DNA of 64,000 nt from Castanea sativa. Lineage: Eukaryota; Streptophyta; Magnoliopsida; Fagales; Fagaceae. Each line of letters starts with the position of its first letter. Position 1 is the first letter of the stretch. This document shows positions 47,502-58,405 of the stretch, piece after piece. Under the pieces are notes generated by a model. The model worked only from the letters and a program-made list of their open reading frames with translations. It did no database searches and was not told the DNA's origin. The position numbers and the translations under genes are program-made. The stretch is taken from contig NC_134017.1 of NCBI RefSeq assembly GCF_040712315.1, positions 12,182,001-12,246,000 on the forward strand, given 5' to 3'.

Positions 47502-49970
47502 TTATGCTTCTTCTAGCATATCATCTTCCAAGTAAAATTTTGCATTAGCAAAATGTGATTCAGCTACAATAAATGGCTTGTGTTCAGCTACTATCTTTTT
47601 GACTTGTCCATCTTGGAAATATTTAAAGCATTGGTGATACGTAGATGGCACAACACCGTACTCATGCAACCATGGTCTTCCAATAAGAACTTTGTAAGTG
47701 GTTTTCACATCAATGACATGAAAGAGCGCACTTGATTCCATTTCACCAATGAGCATATGAAGTCTAATCTTCCCAATAGCTCTTTGTCCACCTTGATTAA
47801 AGCCTTGAATCATCAATTTACTGGGAAGTAGTTCATCCAAGGAGATTCCAAGTTCTTTCAATATTTTGAGTGGGAGGATATTGACTATAGATCCACCATC
47901 AATAAGGATACGATTGACTTCTTGTTCTCGAATGTAGCCAGTCACAAATAAGGGACGATTATGAATCTTGGATCCTAACAAATGATCATCATCAGTGAAA
48001 ATGATTGAAGACCAATATGCTCTATACACAATAGTTCGCTCTGTTTCTTCCTCACTATCTGAAGAGCCTTCTTCACCACTTACTTGATAACATGTAAGAG
48101 ATGAAAAGATATAATTCTCGGGAACTGGCATTGGGGAGAAAGGTACTTTCACTTCAATAGGCTCAAATGAATCAAATTGTATGGTGAGAACAGTAGAAAT
48201 AGTTAGTGAGGCCACCATGGCTAAATTGGCAGTCGCAACTTCATCATTAAACGTGATCTTTCCTTGATGGGTTAGCTCCATGATTTTATCTTTCAACACA
48301 AAGCATTGTTCTATGGGGTGGCCTATGAGTCGATGATACTTGCAATACTTGGGATCATTTGTTTGGTCAGCTTCTTCAAGACGTTTCATCTTTGGTAGCT
48401 CAATTAACTTCAACTCAAGTAAATGATCTAACATCTTGGAGATATCAGAATCAGGGAATGGATATTGCTTTTCTTGCATCTCTTGTAATGTTGGTCTTCT
48501 TCTTCTCTTATCTTGAGTGAGAGCAAACATCTGTTCTTTCATCTTGGGCTTAACTGGAACTTTGAGAGGAGTAGTAGTTACAATCAAAGACTGCTTGTTT
48601 TCCGGTTTAGGAGGGAATTTGCCCCCTTAGCGAGTATCTTGTCTTTTTCTCCTATTGCAGGGTTCTTGAACAGGCGGGCCTTGGTGACCATTGGAAGCCA
48701 TACTAAGCTTCATGTCATGGGCACGTGTTGCTAATTCTTCAAATGTTTTAGGCTTTATTCCTTGAAGGATATAGCTTATAGCCCAATTCATTCCTTGAAT
48801 ACACATCTCAATTGCAGACGACTTAGATAATTGATCCTTGCAATTAAGACTAAGGTTTCTCTACTGTTGAATGTAGTCAATGACTGGTTCTTCTTTCCAC
48901 TGCTTTGAATTGGTGAGCTCTATCATGCTAACAGTACGTCGAGTACTATAGAAACGGTTTAGGAATTCTCGCTCCATTTGGTTCCAACTATCAATGGAGC
49001 CAGGCGCTAGATCGGTATACCAATCAAACGCATTTCCCTTCAAAGAGCGAGCAAATTGCTTGACCATGAGATCCCCATAAGTTCCAACATTGTTACAAGT
49101 TTCCACAAAGTGAGCTACATGTTGCCTTGGATTGCCTTTACCCTCAAATTGTTGGAACTTCGGTGGCTGATAGTTTTGAGGCAACCTCAAGAGATCTATC
49201 CTTTGAGTGTATGGCTTAGCGTAGGCAATGGACGCCTGACTTCCACCCCCAACTTGGTCTTTGATAGCTTCCTTGATTAACTCCTTAAGCTGGTCAGGAG
49301 AGATAGACCCCTCTGTAGAGAAATTGAGATCCTTTGTTGAACTCTCGGGTTTGTCATTATGGGTTTGTTTCAGCCTAGAGCTTTCATCTTCACGATTCGA
49401 TCCAGATGTATTCCCCATCTTATCTATTAGGAGAGTTATTTGTACGTCTCTCATTGCTTCCCTTTCTTTCATAGACTTCATTAATTCTTCTAAAGTCTGG
49501 GCTATAGTCGAGACTTGTTCCTCCAGAGATGTTGTGTTAGTCATCATGACTGGCATGGCAAATGAGCTAACAGAGCGAGGAGAATCCCTAAGCTTGGAAG
49601 CAGGAATATCGTCTGAAAAAGAGAATTCAGAGCCATCAAGTGATTAATCCTCTTTGTCAACAATCGGAGCTTCTTATGTTGGTTCTGGTGACAAAGCTAG
49701 TTAAGACAACATTTCTTTGACAAGGCCAGCTACATCTTTGCATGCCCCTTGAGTAGATGAGGCTGTTTGTGACTTCTTGGTTTCAGAAGTGTTGAAAATA
49801 GATGAAGATTGGGGTATGGGTGTTGTTTGAGCATAGACTTCTGCAAGGGCTTTTATCCTTCCTCTTGTCATGGGTCCAGTATAAGGAATATCAGAGTTTG
49901 AATCAAGTGTAGGATCAATTTCACTTGTTCCAAAAAGAGGGTTGTTGATTTGAATCTTCTTTGAAGCCAT
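47502..49970 (-). pseudogene. Ty3/gypsy gag and protease
   Basis: The frame starts at ATG 49970 (MASKKIQINNPLFGTSEIDP), with a stop at about 49,700. Gag resumes at 49556 with PPKFQQFEGKGNPRQHVAHF, FARSLKGNAFDWYTDL and WNQMEREFLNRFYS, the retrotransposon gag core. A TAG at about 48,860 follows DYIQQ where relatives have Trp, and further breaks lie at about 48,625. A variant zinc knuckle CKYHRLIGHPIEQC (C-X2-H-X4-H-X4-C) precedes the protease. The protease carries ILIDGGSIVNILP, the DGGS-type active site seen in plant Tat-like elements, and VLIGRPWLHEYGVVPSTYHQ. Gag would form particles and protease would mature the polyprotein; the stops make this copy defective. Confidence 0.88.
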
Positions 49971-50027
49971 AAGACTTTAAATAATATGACAAATTGATGA
50001 AGAAGAGATGAGAGGTAGAGATTGTCC

Positions 50028-50047
50028 CATCGGGCGTGCCAAAAATT
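50028..50047 (-). other. Primer binding site of the gypsy element
   Basis: Reading out of the 5' LTR on the minus strand, the first bases are AATTTTTGGCACGCCCGATG. The TGG start a few bases after the LTR is the usual form of a tRNA 3'-end complement. I did not assign the tRNA. Confidence 0.6.
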
Positions 50048-51125
50048 TGTAAACACAAAATTTCCCAATTGCAGAAAATCAAACAATTGAAAAGAAATAT
50101 GGTTTGCAAATATAAATTTGTATTGATTTATAATGAGTACAATCTCTATTTCAATTCTTTTACAAAAGAATACCCTCTGATTCTATCTTCTTTGAACTTG
50201 ACTCGAACAAGGAATCTTCTTGCCTTTAGTTGGAAGATGGATTGAATGGTCTTCACAACAAATCTCCAGCTTTGAGCTTATTAGAAATTTGTTGTTCTTG
50301 AAATCTTCGAATGTGAAGGCTCTTCGGTTGAAGTTCTTTGGGGCTTTAGAGGCTTGATCTGTTGAGCTTCAAAGATTTGGGTTTGTTGAAGTTTATAGAG
50401 GCTTTTTAGCTTACTTCCAGTAGAACTTCAAAGAACTCGAACAAGAGATCTTCTTGACTTTGGTTGGAAGATGGATTGAACGGTCTTCACAATGAATCTC
50501 TAGCCTTAAGCTTATTAGAGATTTGTTGTCCTTCAAGTTCTTCAAGAAATTCCTTTGAATGTTCTTCGAGTTCTTCAAAGATGCTTCAAGTTCTTCAAAG
50601 ATTCTTGAGACAGAATTTCTCCAGAGCTTGGGCCTCTTGAAAACTTCCTCCAGAAAATGAGAAGGGATGTCCTCTATTTATAGTGATTTTAGAGGATAAG
50701 CTCCACTATGAATTGATATGCTTGAAAGTATGTAGCAGACTTTTGATTGGCCTAAATTCTTCTTAGAGATAATTATCTCTATTTATCTATTTTGATAAAG
50801 ATAATAATCAACAAAGATAAATAATTATCTCTATTTAATTTATTTAATAAAGATAATTATTTACCAATTTTGAATAGAAAATTTATCTTTATTTTATTTA
50901 TTTATTTATTTTAATAAAGATAATTACCCATAAACTTTGAATAGGAAATTTATCTTTATCTTGTGGGCCAAATGACACGTGGCAAATTTTGATATGCCAA
51001 TGTGATGCCAATTTGGATGACACATGTCATCATCTAATTTAATTAATTTAATGACATTAATTTAGAATTTGCCACTAAACTTTGATGTGGCATTTTATAA
51101 TTGGCTTAAAATTTTGCCTCTTACA
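50048..51125 (-). repeat. 5' LTR of the gypsy element
   Basis: This 1078-bp LTR is the partner of 40814-41908, with about 1.4 percent difference by eye. The minus-strand TATA-like CTATAAATAGAGG lies at about 50,672-50,686. The low divergence makes this the most recent large insertion in the window. Confidence 0.9.
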
Positions 51126-51486
51126 GTATCATTGTACAAAAATACATTTACGCTATAGTAATTGTGTAAATTGGTAAAACTACATTTGTGCTACAGTAAT
51201 TGTGTAAATTTACAAATTTACTGTAGCACAAATATATTTTTGCATAATAATACATAGATTGATGTATGAGTATTTTGGGGTTAATTGGACAAATTTGGGG
51301 CTTTATGCTATTTTATAACTGATGCAAATGCTATTACAATGAAATTAATGTAAAATGAGGGACTCAAATATAAAATTGTAAAAAAAAAAAAAAATACTAA
51401 TATATATATTTTTAATTTTTTTTTCTTAGGACTAGGGGGACCCGGGCTCCCTTGGGCCACCACCTGGTTCAGTCCTTGAGCCTCAC

Positions 51487-51689
51487 TATATTTGGTGTAG
51501 TAGTATTTATCATTTGAAGTTGTTTAGGGCCTAAATTTACCTAATTCAAATGGGGTGTTATATACCTTTTGATTTGCCATGCATGTGACATTCTCTTCTT
51601 CATTATTTCGAAGCCTAGCTATTTTACGAATTACCTCATTTTTTGGTCAGCAACCTTAACTTTCTATAATATCTTCTATGTTGAGTTAT
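51487..51689. other. Spacer between nested complex and next LTR
   Basis: No gene or repeat is recognised. It holds unremarkable AT-rich sequence. Confidence 0.4.
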
Positions 51690-53721
51690 AGATTGATCGC
51701 GGTTAATTAATTCAATTACTTAAGTTGATTAAGTCAAATTACGTGCAAATCGTGGAGGCATCAACAAATCACCAAAATAACTATAAATTGCAGTGGAAAA
51801 TAAATTAACACAGTGATTTGTTAACAAATGGGGAAAACCTCTCACAAGGGAAAAACCACATCGGGTGAATTTGAGGTCACCACTCCCAAAAATCCACTAA
51901 TCAATAATCAAGCAGTTACAAGTATAAGGAATCTTACCACTACCCTGACCTATCCCAGAATACCAACATATAGTTGAACCTTCACTCCAATACCTAATTG
52001 GACTTGATCTTGTAGTAGTCTTCTTTCCTTTGTTGCACAAGTCTCCAATCTGTGACTAAGTCCTTTGCATAGATTCCAGTACGTGACTAAATGCAGCAAC
52101 TTGAATGATTGTTGTTGGCTGCAAAGTTCTTCTCTTCATAAATAATGAAAATCAAGAAGCACTTGGTTACAAAACCCTAAGGCATAAAAACACAATAACT
52201 TCACATAAAGTATATGAGTTTTTGGGTCTCCGTATTCGTATAGGACGGCTTTTAAAATATGCCTTATATATGATAAAAGTCCAATTAGCGTATAAAACAC
52301 CAATGAATGTTTAGACCCCAAATTTCAAAAATACTAACACAAGCTTATACACAAACAATATATGTTCGAAATGATGAATATAAGCTAAACCCAAATTGGT
52401 AAAACACTCTAAATCATAATTAACCACAAACACAGTAGCAATTAAAAGGTAAAGAGTAAGGGAAAAGAGATGCAAACACAAAGATAGCACCGGCATGTGT
52501 TGTCGAAGAGGAAACCGAAGAACTCGGTAAAAAACCTATCTGCTGCCTTCCAAGCAGTGAAATGATCCACTAGAGAATAAAGTTGGAGTACATGAATAAT
52601 AGAAGACCCTCCAAACCTAGTCTACCTAATGTACTTGAGCCCTCTAAGCTCCTGCTATCAACTGGTTAAGCCTAACTGTGTCTTCTCTAGCTTTCTAGAT
52701 CCCAAAATAAGCTTCATATTGCATTTGCCATCCTTGGCATCTTCTAATGCTTCCCAAGCTCCAAAAACACTCTCAACACTCTAAATTGGTGTGGGTAGTG
52801 TTTGGGTACAAATCTTCTCTCAATGGGTATAACAATGGGAGAGAAAATGAGAAGAGACTTCAAAGATTTCTCTCTAAGTATAAGTAGCTCTCTCTAATAG
52901 GGTGGGTGTGTTATAGAAACCTCTCTTAGGGTTTTTTCACTCAATAGGCTCCTTTTTCAGCACATTAAATTTTATGGGTATAAGGGTCTTTATAACAGGG
53001 TATTAGAGGAATGTAAAAAGTTAGTTTTCAACAACACAGGGCATTCTGGCAACTTGGCCTTTCGACTGAAACGAGTCGTGAGTTAACTGCCAGGCTAGAC
53101 TGTACTTTTTGTCCTGTAGTGCTCTAGCTATTGTGACCCTTCAGCTTCCTGCATGCTTCACACGTGTGGCACTTTGGCGACTTGTTAGTCGCGAGTCAAT
53201 CACGAGAACCAGTCGCGAGACTCCTCTTGATTTCACACAACTTGAGTTTCTTCACACTCTCTCATACATAACCCTTACATTATTCCCACCTAAATATAGG
53301 GTTTCTACATGTTGAATTACAAGCAAATTTGACATGGAATAAAACCAACACATGGTTGATTAAATTCAACCTTATATATGACTAGGGTTGTGAGAAAAGA
53401 AGCCCTAATAAAATAATACAACATTGGTCGAATTTCAGATCTTGAATTTCTGAAATCGTAATTCTCGATAGATCGAGCTTGTGTTAAGCTTCTTCATTTA
53501 ACCTTTTATAGAAATATTTGTCAAGCTTCTATCGAGACTTAATGAATCAGCTTTTCTTCACTTGTTTCTTGGATCAATCTTCATGACTTTAAAGATACCA
53601 GTTGATATGTTTGAGGAACATACTTCTTGATAAATTAAACCCAACTTAGATCTATCCAATTACATGTAAAGTGTGTTTTGTCAAAAGATTAGCCAATTAC
53701 ATAGAAAATATGACCATAACA
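51690..53721 (-). mobile_element. Copia-like LTR (family A), minus orientation, split by another LTR
   Basis: The minus strand starts TGTTATGGTCATATTTTC at 53721 after a G-rich tract (about 53,722-53,737). This fits the 3' LTR of a minus-strand copia-like element. The U3 part (53,383-53,721) and the R-U5 part (about 51,690-52,273) match the family A copies at 22073-23060 and 55846-56761. Shared words are TTGACAAAACACACTTTAC, CTTAGGGTTTTGTAACCAAG and GTCACGTACTGG. The two parts are separated by the solo LTR at 52274-53377. The low-coordinate end is approximate. Confidence 0.75.
52274..53377 (-). mobile_element. Solo LTR (family B) with TATGA target duplication
   Basis: Identical TATGA flanks at 52269-52273 and 53378-53382 bracket 1104 bp matching the family B LTRs at 13197-14069 and, inverted, 26543-27508. 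Both terminal dinucleotides appear mutated (TA instead of TG and CA). It contains CGCGAGTC and TCGCGAG words at about 53,070-53,215 and a minus-strand TATA-like TTATAAAGACCC at about 52,990. Its insertion splits the family A LTR exactly in the TATA region. Confidence 0.88.
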
Positions 53722-54239
53722 ATCCCCCCCCCCCTCTTTTGCAATCCGTTACAAAACCACAAGGATAATTATGAGAGAAGTACAAAACAACAATCTCCAT
53801 AACTTACACAAAAAGTACATAAGTCTAACTACTATTATGAACTCTTGAAAAACTTTGCAAGAAGAGAGATCATGGCATGAAATACTTGCAACCTTTCTTA
53901 GCTAAAACACTTAAACAAGATCCATCAAGGCATTAAGTGTGAAATGTAGACAAGTTATATAAACTAATGAACATGTGTATAAAAAGAGAAAAGAAACAAC
54001 ACATGTGAGTTAAAGGTGAAACACATCATCATCATATATATAGAAAAAAGAAGTACAATGTATGTAAAAGGTCACAAGAGCAAGGTACATGTAATGAGAA
54101 CTATATAGCAAAAACCTCACTACATATCTCAAAAACACTCTCCCCCTAACAACTAGCTCTCCCCTTAACAACATTACTACTCTCTTATAACCAAAACTTC
54201 TCCCCTTTTTTATCAATAGTGACAAAGGGTGAATCACTA
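53722..54239 (-). other. 3' non-coding region of the minus-strand copia-like element
   Basis: This stretch starts with a C-rich run on the plus strand, the polypurine tract of the minus-strand element. It corresponds, reverse complemented, to about 60,120-60,585 of the plus-strand element, sharing CTTGCAAAGTTTTTCAAGAG and GTAACGGATTGC-like words. No ORF is supported. Confidence 0.6.
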
Positions 54240-55650
54240 AGAATCAATCATCTCTTCATCATGGGTAGAAACAAAAGCATCATCATTCTCATCATCTCCA
54301 CCATCAGAAGACTCCTCAGAAGGATTGGGAGAAGGAGAAGGAGCGAAGCCACCAAGACGAGATTGTTGGTGAGCGATATGACAAATCCTAGTGTTCATCT
54401 AATACATCTCATCAGAAAAATGGTCAAGACGATAGCCAAAATCAGCACGCGTGAGCTGAAACTGATCCATGATGGTAGCGAGAGAGACCCCTACTCTATA
54501 AGAAGAAGATGAAGTAGACGAGGAAGGGGGTTAAGGGGCAAAGGTAGCATCCTCAGCAGCACGAATATCAGCCTTTGATCAAGCAAGAGTAGACTTCGTA
54601 CGAGGCCGCTTGGCCTTCGCAACTAGCTGTGCATCACTCCTCAATATAGATTCCTGACTAATAGCACCTATAACAGAGAAGAGAGGGGCAAAGGGAATAG
54701 GAAAGTGCAGGCGGGTAAGAATGCATGTGATAGCTAAAGGAAAAATTAGCTTATAAAGTGTAGTAGTACCTTGGTAGATGTCTGTCATAGATAATATCAT
54801 GTGCGAAGGAAAGTCTATAGAGAGACCTTCTAAGAGAGAGAAAAGAAAATGATCATGAGGCTCAGTGATAGTGTTACAGACCGTGGTGTGAGAACAAAGG
54901 TCATCACCATATTAAGGATCCTTGGACCCTTAGCAAAGTTATATGTGATGAAGTTTAGAAGATCACCCCACCATATCTTGCTTATAGAAATGTGAGGCCA
55001 ATTTGCCTCAAGAAATGGAACAAAGAAGAGGATGACTAGGGTAGTTTGGATGAGCTACCTTTGGAACATGTAGTACCTCTAAAATGAGCTCTGGGGCAAC
55101 TATGATACGTGTTCCTCAGAAAACCATAGTAAACCGGGGAATAGAGGTATCGATGGCATATATGTTAGAGTAAAACTCCCGTATAAACACACTGGGACAC
55201 CTTGTGGGTTTCTTACAAAGAGATTCCCAACTCCGAGAGCTAAACGCATCGAGAAGACGCGTGTCTGAAGAGTTAGATATAATGACTTGGTGTTTCGAAT
55301 CAATTTCCTAGTCACAAAAGTTCTCATCAAATTCCTTTTAGGATTTTGAATCATGGAACCTGTCTCTAGTAAGAAGAGAAGGAAGAGAAGGAAGAGAAGA
55401 AGAAGATGAAGAACTAGGATGAGAGATTAGGTTCTTTAGAGGAGCAAATTTCTGGGTGCCATAGTTAGAAAATCTAAAGAAGAGATCAAAAAGATAGAGG
55501 TACATAGCAGAATAGATGCTCAGGAAAGATAAAGAAAAAAAAAAAAGCAATGCATGGGAATGCATAAGCATGTTACGTGCAAAAAGAAATTGCATCATGG
55601 GCAAAAACCTAATCGAAACTACAATACTCATAAGATATAAACAATCACAC
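54240..55650 (-). pseudogene. Extra retroelement ORF (plant-transposon-protein type), second copy
   Basis: The minus strand can be read with several stops. The order is an N-terminal Ser-rich stretch (55,400-55,440), KKPTRCPSVFIREFYSN, VAPELILEVLHVPKVAHPNY, IYQGTTTLYKLIFPLAITCI, TRLHFPIPFAPLF, VAKAKRPRTKSTLA, MDQFQLTRADFGYRLDHFSD and an acidic Ser/Asp tail ending at about 54,240. The REFYSN and later modules correspond to the ORF at 15268-16104. It sits upstream of the 3' LTR in a minus-strand copia-like element, of which only this ORF, the 3' non-coding region and the LTR remain. Function is unknown; the stops show decay. Confidence 0.6.
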
Positions 55651-55845
55651 AATCCTAAAATGCATGAACATGTGAAGAAAATGCTAGAGAGTGCAATGCA
55701 TGATCATTAGATAATCATTTCAACAAAACCTAACCCAACAGATGTATCAAAAACACAAACACCCCAAACTTTTCCCAAAACCTAAAACCTAGGTAAAAAT
55801 ATGCATGAAATGTATGAAGAATGAGAAAAGAGGAGATTAAGATCA

Positions 55846-56761
55846 TGTTAGGGACATATTTTATGTAATTAGCTAATCTTTTGACAAAATGTACTTTACT
55901 TGTAATTGGGTAGATCTAGGATGGGTTTAGGACTTCAAGAAACATGTTGTTCAAGTTATGTGTTAAAGCTATGAAGATTAGAGCAAGAAACAGGTGAAGA
56001 AGAGCTGTTCATTAAAACTTGACAGATACCTTGACAGAAACAGTATCTATCGAGACTTAATGAGGAAAGCTCGATAGAAGCTCGACAGAAGCTGAATTTG
56101 TCGAGATCTACAAAATCAGAATTTCCAGATCTAATTTTCAGCCCTGCTAAAATATTTGTGTAGTGTTTCTTTTCTCACAACCCTAGACATATATAAGGCT
56201 ATCACAGGGCGTATGCAAATAGAGAACATATGAAAAAGTGATCGAGTGTCTTATTCTCTCTGCAAGAAGTTACTGCGTCTTTTGCGCCTTAGGGTTTTGT
56301 AACTAAGTACTTCTTGATCTTTATTGTTGATGAAGTGAAGAACTTTCCAGCCAACAATCTTCTTCAACTTGCTAGAATTAGTCATGTACTAGGAGCCGTG
56401 CAAAAGGGTGGCGTTCATATATTGAAGAGTTCAGAGGTTTTGAAGCGGCAGAAGGTTTCTACTGTAAGTTTATCTACGGGGATTGTAGAGTCTAGGGAGA
56501 AAGGTTTTGTACTAGATTTAAAACTTCTCTTTACTATAGTGAATTGCTTTTCGGGAAGGTTTCCCTCTAATTTTTTTTTATTGTGAAACTAGTTTGTTTC
56601 ATTGGTTTTCTTGGGTCATCATATCTTGTCTTATTTACTATTCCGCTGTGCATGATATTGATGTTAGTTTGTTTTAACAAGGTTTGTTCATAATAAATCT
56701 AATTAACAACTTAGGTTTAAAACTTATTAATTTTATCAACCAGGGTCTAAATTTCCCAACA
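55846..56761 (+). repeat. 5' LTR (family A)
   Basis: It starts TGTTAGGGACATATTTTATG and ends TTTCCCAACA. ACATATATAAGGC at about 56,188 is the TATA region. Several TATCGAGA and CTCGATAG words lie at about 56,045-56,105. Confidence 0.9.
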
Positions 56762-56777
56762 AGTGGTATCAAAGCGG
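56762..56777 (+). other. Primer binding site, initiator-Met tRNA type
   Basis: AGTGGTATCAAAGCGG follows the 5' LTR directly. It is one change from TGGTATCAGAGC, the site complementary to the initiator methionine tRNA used by most plant copia elements. Confidence 0.85.
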
Positions 56778-56829
56778 GTACGCTCTGATTGGATTAATTT
56801 CCTGAGTGTGAGCCTTGATCCCCATTGTC

Positions 56830-58405
56830 ATGGATCGTGGACAATCTCTTTTGATTCCTCCTTTATTTGATGGCACTAATTATGTGTAATGGAAAGTTCA
56901 AATGAAAGTTTTTTTGTAGGTTCTAGGTGAAAAAGTATGGCAAGTTGTTGAAGTTGGCTGGATTAAGCCAAAGGAAGTGCCAGTGGATTAGGATGAAGCA
57001 ACAATCAAAGTGGCAAATTTCAACAATAGGGCCTTGAATGCTTTGTTTTGTGGGATGACCAATGAGGAATTCAAGAAAATATTATCCACGGAAGTTGCCA
57101 AGGGAGCATGGACCATTCTTGAGACCACCTATGAAGGTACCAAGGCAGTAAAGACTATGAAGCTTCAAAGACTCACTAGTAGTTTTGAAGAAAAAATGAT
57201 GGAGGAGGATGAGACCTTTGATGAGTTCTATGCTAAACTCAAGGATATTGTGAATTCTACATTCAACCTTGGAGAATCTATAGTAGAATCCAAAATTGTT
57301 AGGAAAATTCTTAGGTTCTTACCTGAAAGATTCCATGCCAAGATCACTGCCATTGAAGAAGTGAAAGATATTGATCAAATTCCTTTGACTGAACTTGTAG
57401 GGAACCTTCAAACCTATGAGATGGGATTAGGTTAATAGGAAAAGGTGGAAAGAGTAGAAACTTGGCTCTTAAGGGTATAGAGGAAGAGATTGATGAATCT
57501 GAAGATGAATATGAAACCAAAGATGAAGATGAAATCTAAATCCTCTAGGAAGGGCAAGAATGAGAAACCCCCCATCCAATGCCATTAGTGCAAATGTTTT
57601 GGTCATATGAAGATAGAGTGCCCAAACTATCTTATGAAGAAAAAGACCAAGAAGTCAAAAGATAAAGGGTTGGTTGCTACCTAGAGTGATACTGAGAATG
57701 AATTTTCTGATGAGTATGTGGATGAATGTGGTCACTTTATGGTTTTTGCTGCCACAACCGATAAGGTGATTGTGGAGAGTGCTAGTGACAATGAGGATTC
57801 TTCTGATGATGAAGTACCCAAGAAATTGACCTTTCAGGAAGCTTATAATAAGCTATGCACTAAATTTATAAAATGTAAAAAGACTTCTCATCTTTTTAGA
57901 AAAGAGCTTAATGAGATAAAAACTGAAAAAGCAAAACTGTTAGTCAAACTAGATGAGACCTCAAGGTTAGTTAAGACTCTTGTTGTAGAGAACACTTCAT
58001 TAGAAGAGAATGTCAAGAATCTCTAGTGCAAAGCTTGATGAGGTATTGAGTGCTCAAAAGCCTAGTTCTTATAAGACTAGCTTAGGATATGTTGTTTCCT
58101 CCAGCCCCTCCTCTTCTTCTGCTTCCGAATCAAAGACCGTTTTTATGTCCCAATCTGAGAAAGGTGATAAAGGTATGAAATGCATAACTAATTTGTCTAA
58201 TTCTAAATCTTTTGTTGGACCTCACTATAAGAAGTCTAGTAGTCTTAAAACTGCTCATGTTTATCACCATTGTGGTGTTTTTGGACACATTCATCCTAAT
58301 TGCTTTAAGTTGTATCCTCAAAAGCAAGTGCTCAAACAGTCACAGGTTTCCTCTCAAGGAACTATACCTTTTTTTGGAGAGTTATTAAAAGTTTTAAGCT
58401 TTTAA
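56830..58405 (+). pseudogene. Copia-like gag, decayed
   Basis: It begins MDRGQSLLIPPLFDGTNYV at 56830. Stops occur at about 56,887, 56,917 and 56,988, before a longer open stretch at 57010-57435 with TNEEFKKILSTEVAKGAWTI, TMKLQRLTSSFEE and SKIVRKILRFLPERFHAKIT. This is the UBN2-type core of copia gag. A first knuckle (CKCFGHMKIEC) at about 57,590, with a TAG inside, is followed by an acidic and coiled-coil region at 57718-58026. A second knuckle (HHCGVFGHIHPNC) lies at about 58,265-58,305. The domain order equals that of 18259-19862. Confidence 0.82.

Larger units (their letters stand above)
40814..51125 (-). mobile_element. Ty3/gypsy LTR retrotransposon, internally rearranged, minus orientation
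   Basis: Both LTRs start TG and end CA on the plus strand and are nearly identical. The flanks GTATT (40809-40813) and GTATC (51126-51130) match at four of five positions, consistent with a 5-bp target duplication and one change. A primer binding site follows the 5' LTR and a polypurine tract precedes the 3' LTR on the minus strand. In element order the contents are gag N-terminus, gag, protease, linker, a direct fusion to the last codons of integrase, a 3' non-coding block, a separate integrase, a second copy of that block, an acidic tandem repeat and the 3' LTR. Reverse transcriptase and RNase H are missing, so it could only have moved with proteins from another element. Confidence 0.9.
40510..51333. 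mobile_element. MITE split by the gypsy element
   Basis: The left end GAGCATCTATATCA and, reverse complemented, TAGCATTTGCATCA form terminal inverted repeats. TTA precedes 40510 and follows 51333. The two parts are 40510-40813 and 51126-51333, about 510 bp together. The right part has repeated ACAGTAATTGTGTAAATT words on both strands. A PIF/Harbinger-type origin is suggested by the TTA duplication and the GAGCATC start. Confidence 0.6.
40400..51478. mobile_element. Small hAT-type element carrying nested insertions
   Basis: The ends CAGGGACAGACCCAGG (40400) and, as reverse complement, CAAGGACTGAACCAGG (51478) are terminal inverted repeats starting CA(G/A)GG. The flanks AGCCTCTC (40392-40399) and AGCCTCAC (51479-51486) match at seven of eight positions, as expected for the 8-bp duplications of hAT elements. 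Without its inserts the element would be only about 250 bp and non-coding. It has been entered by the MITE at 40510-51333, which holds the gypsy element. Confidence 0.7.

Noticed and set aside
54219..54512. 97-residue Arg/Ile-rich plus-strand frame
   Set aside because: It is antisense to the recognisable minus-strand extra ORF (FGYRLDHFSD and acidic tail).
56762..56777. A tRNA gene near the TGGTATCA motif
   Set aside because: Only the short primer-binding complement is present; no cloverleaf arms are visible around it.
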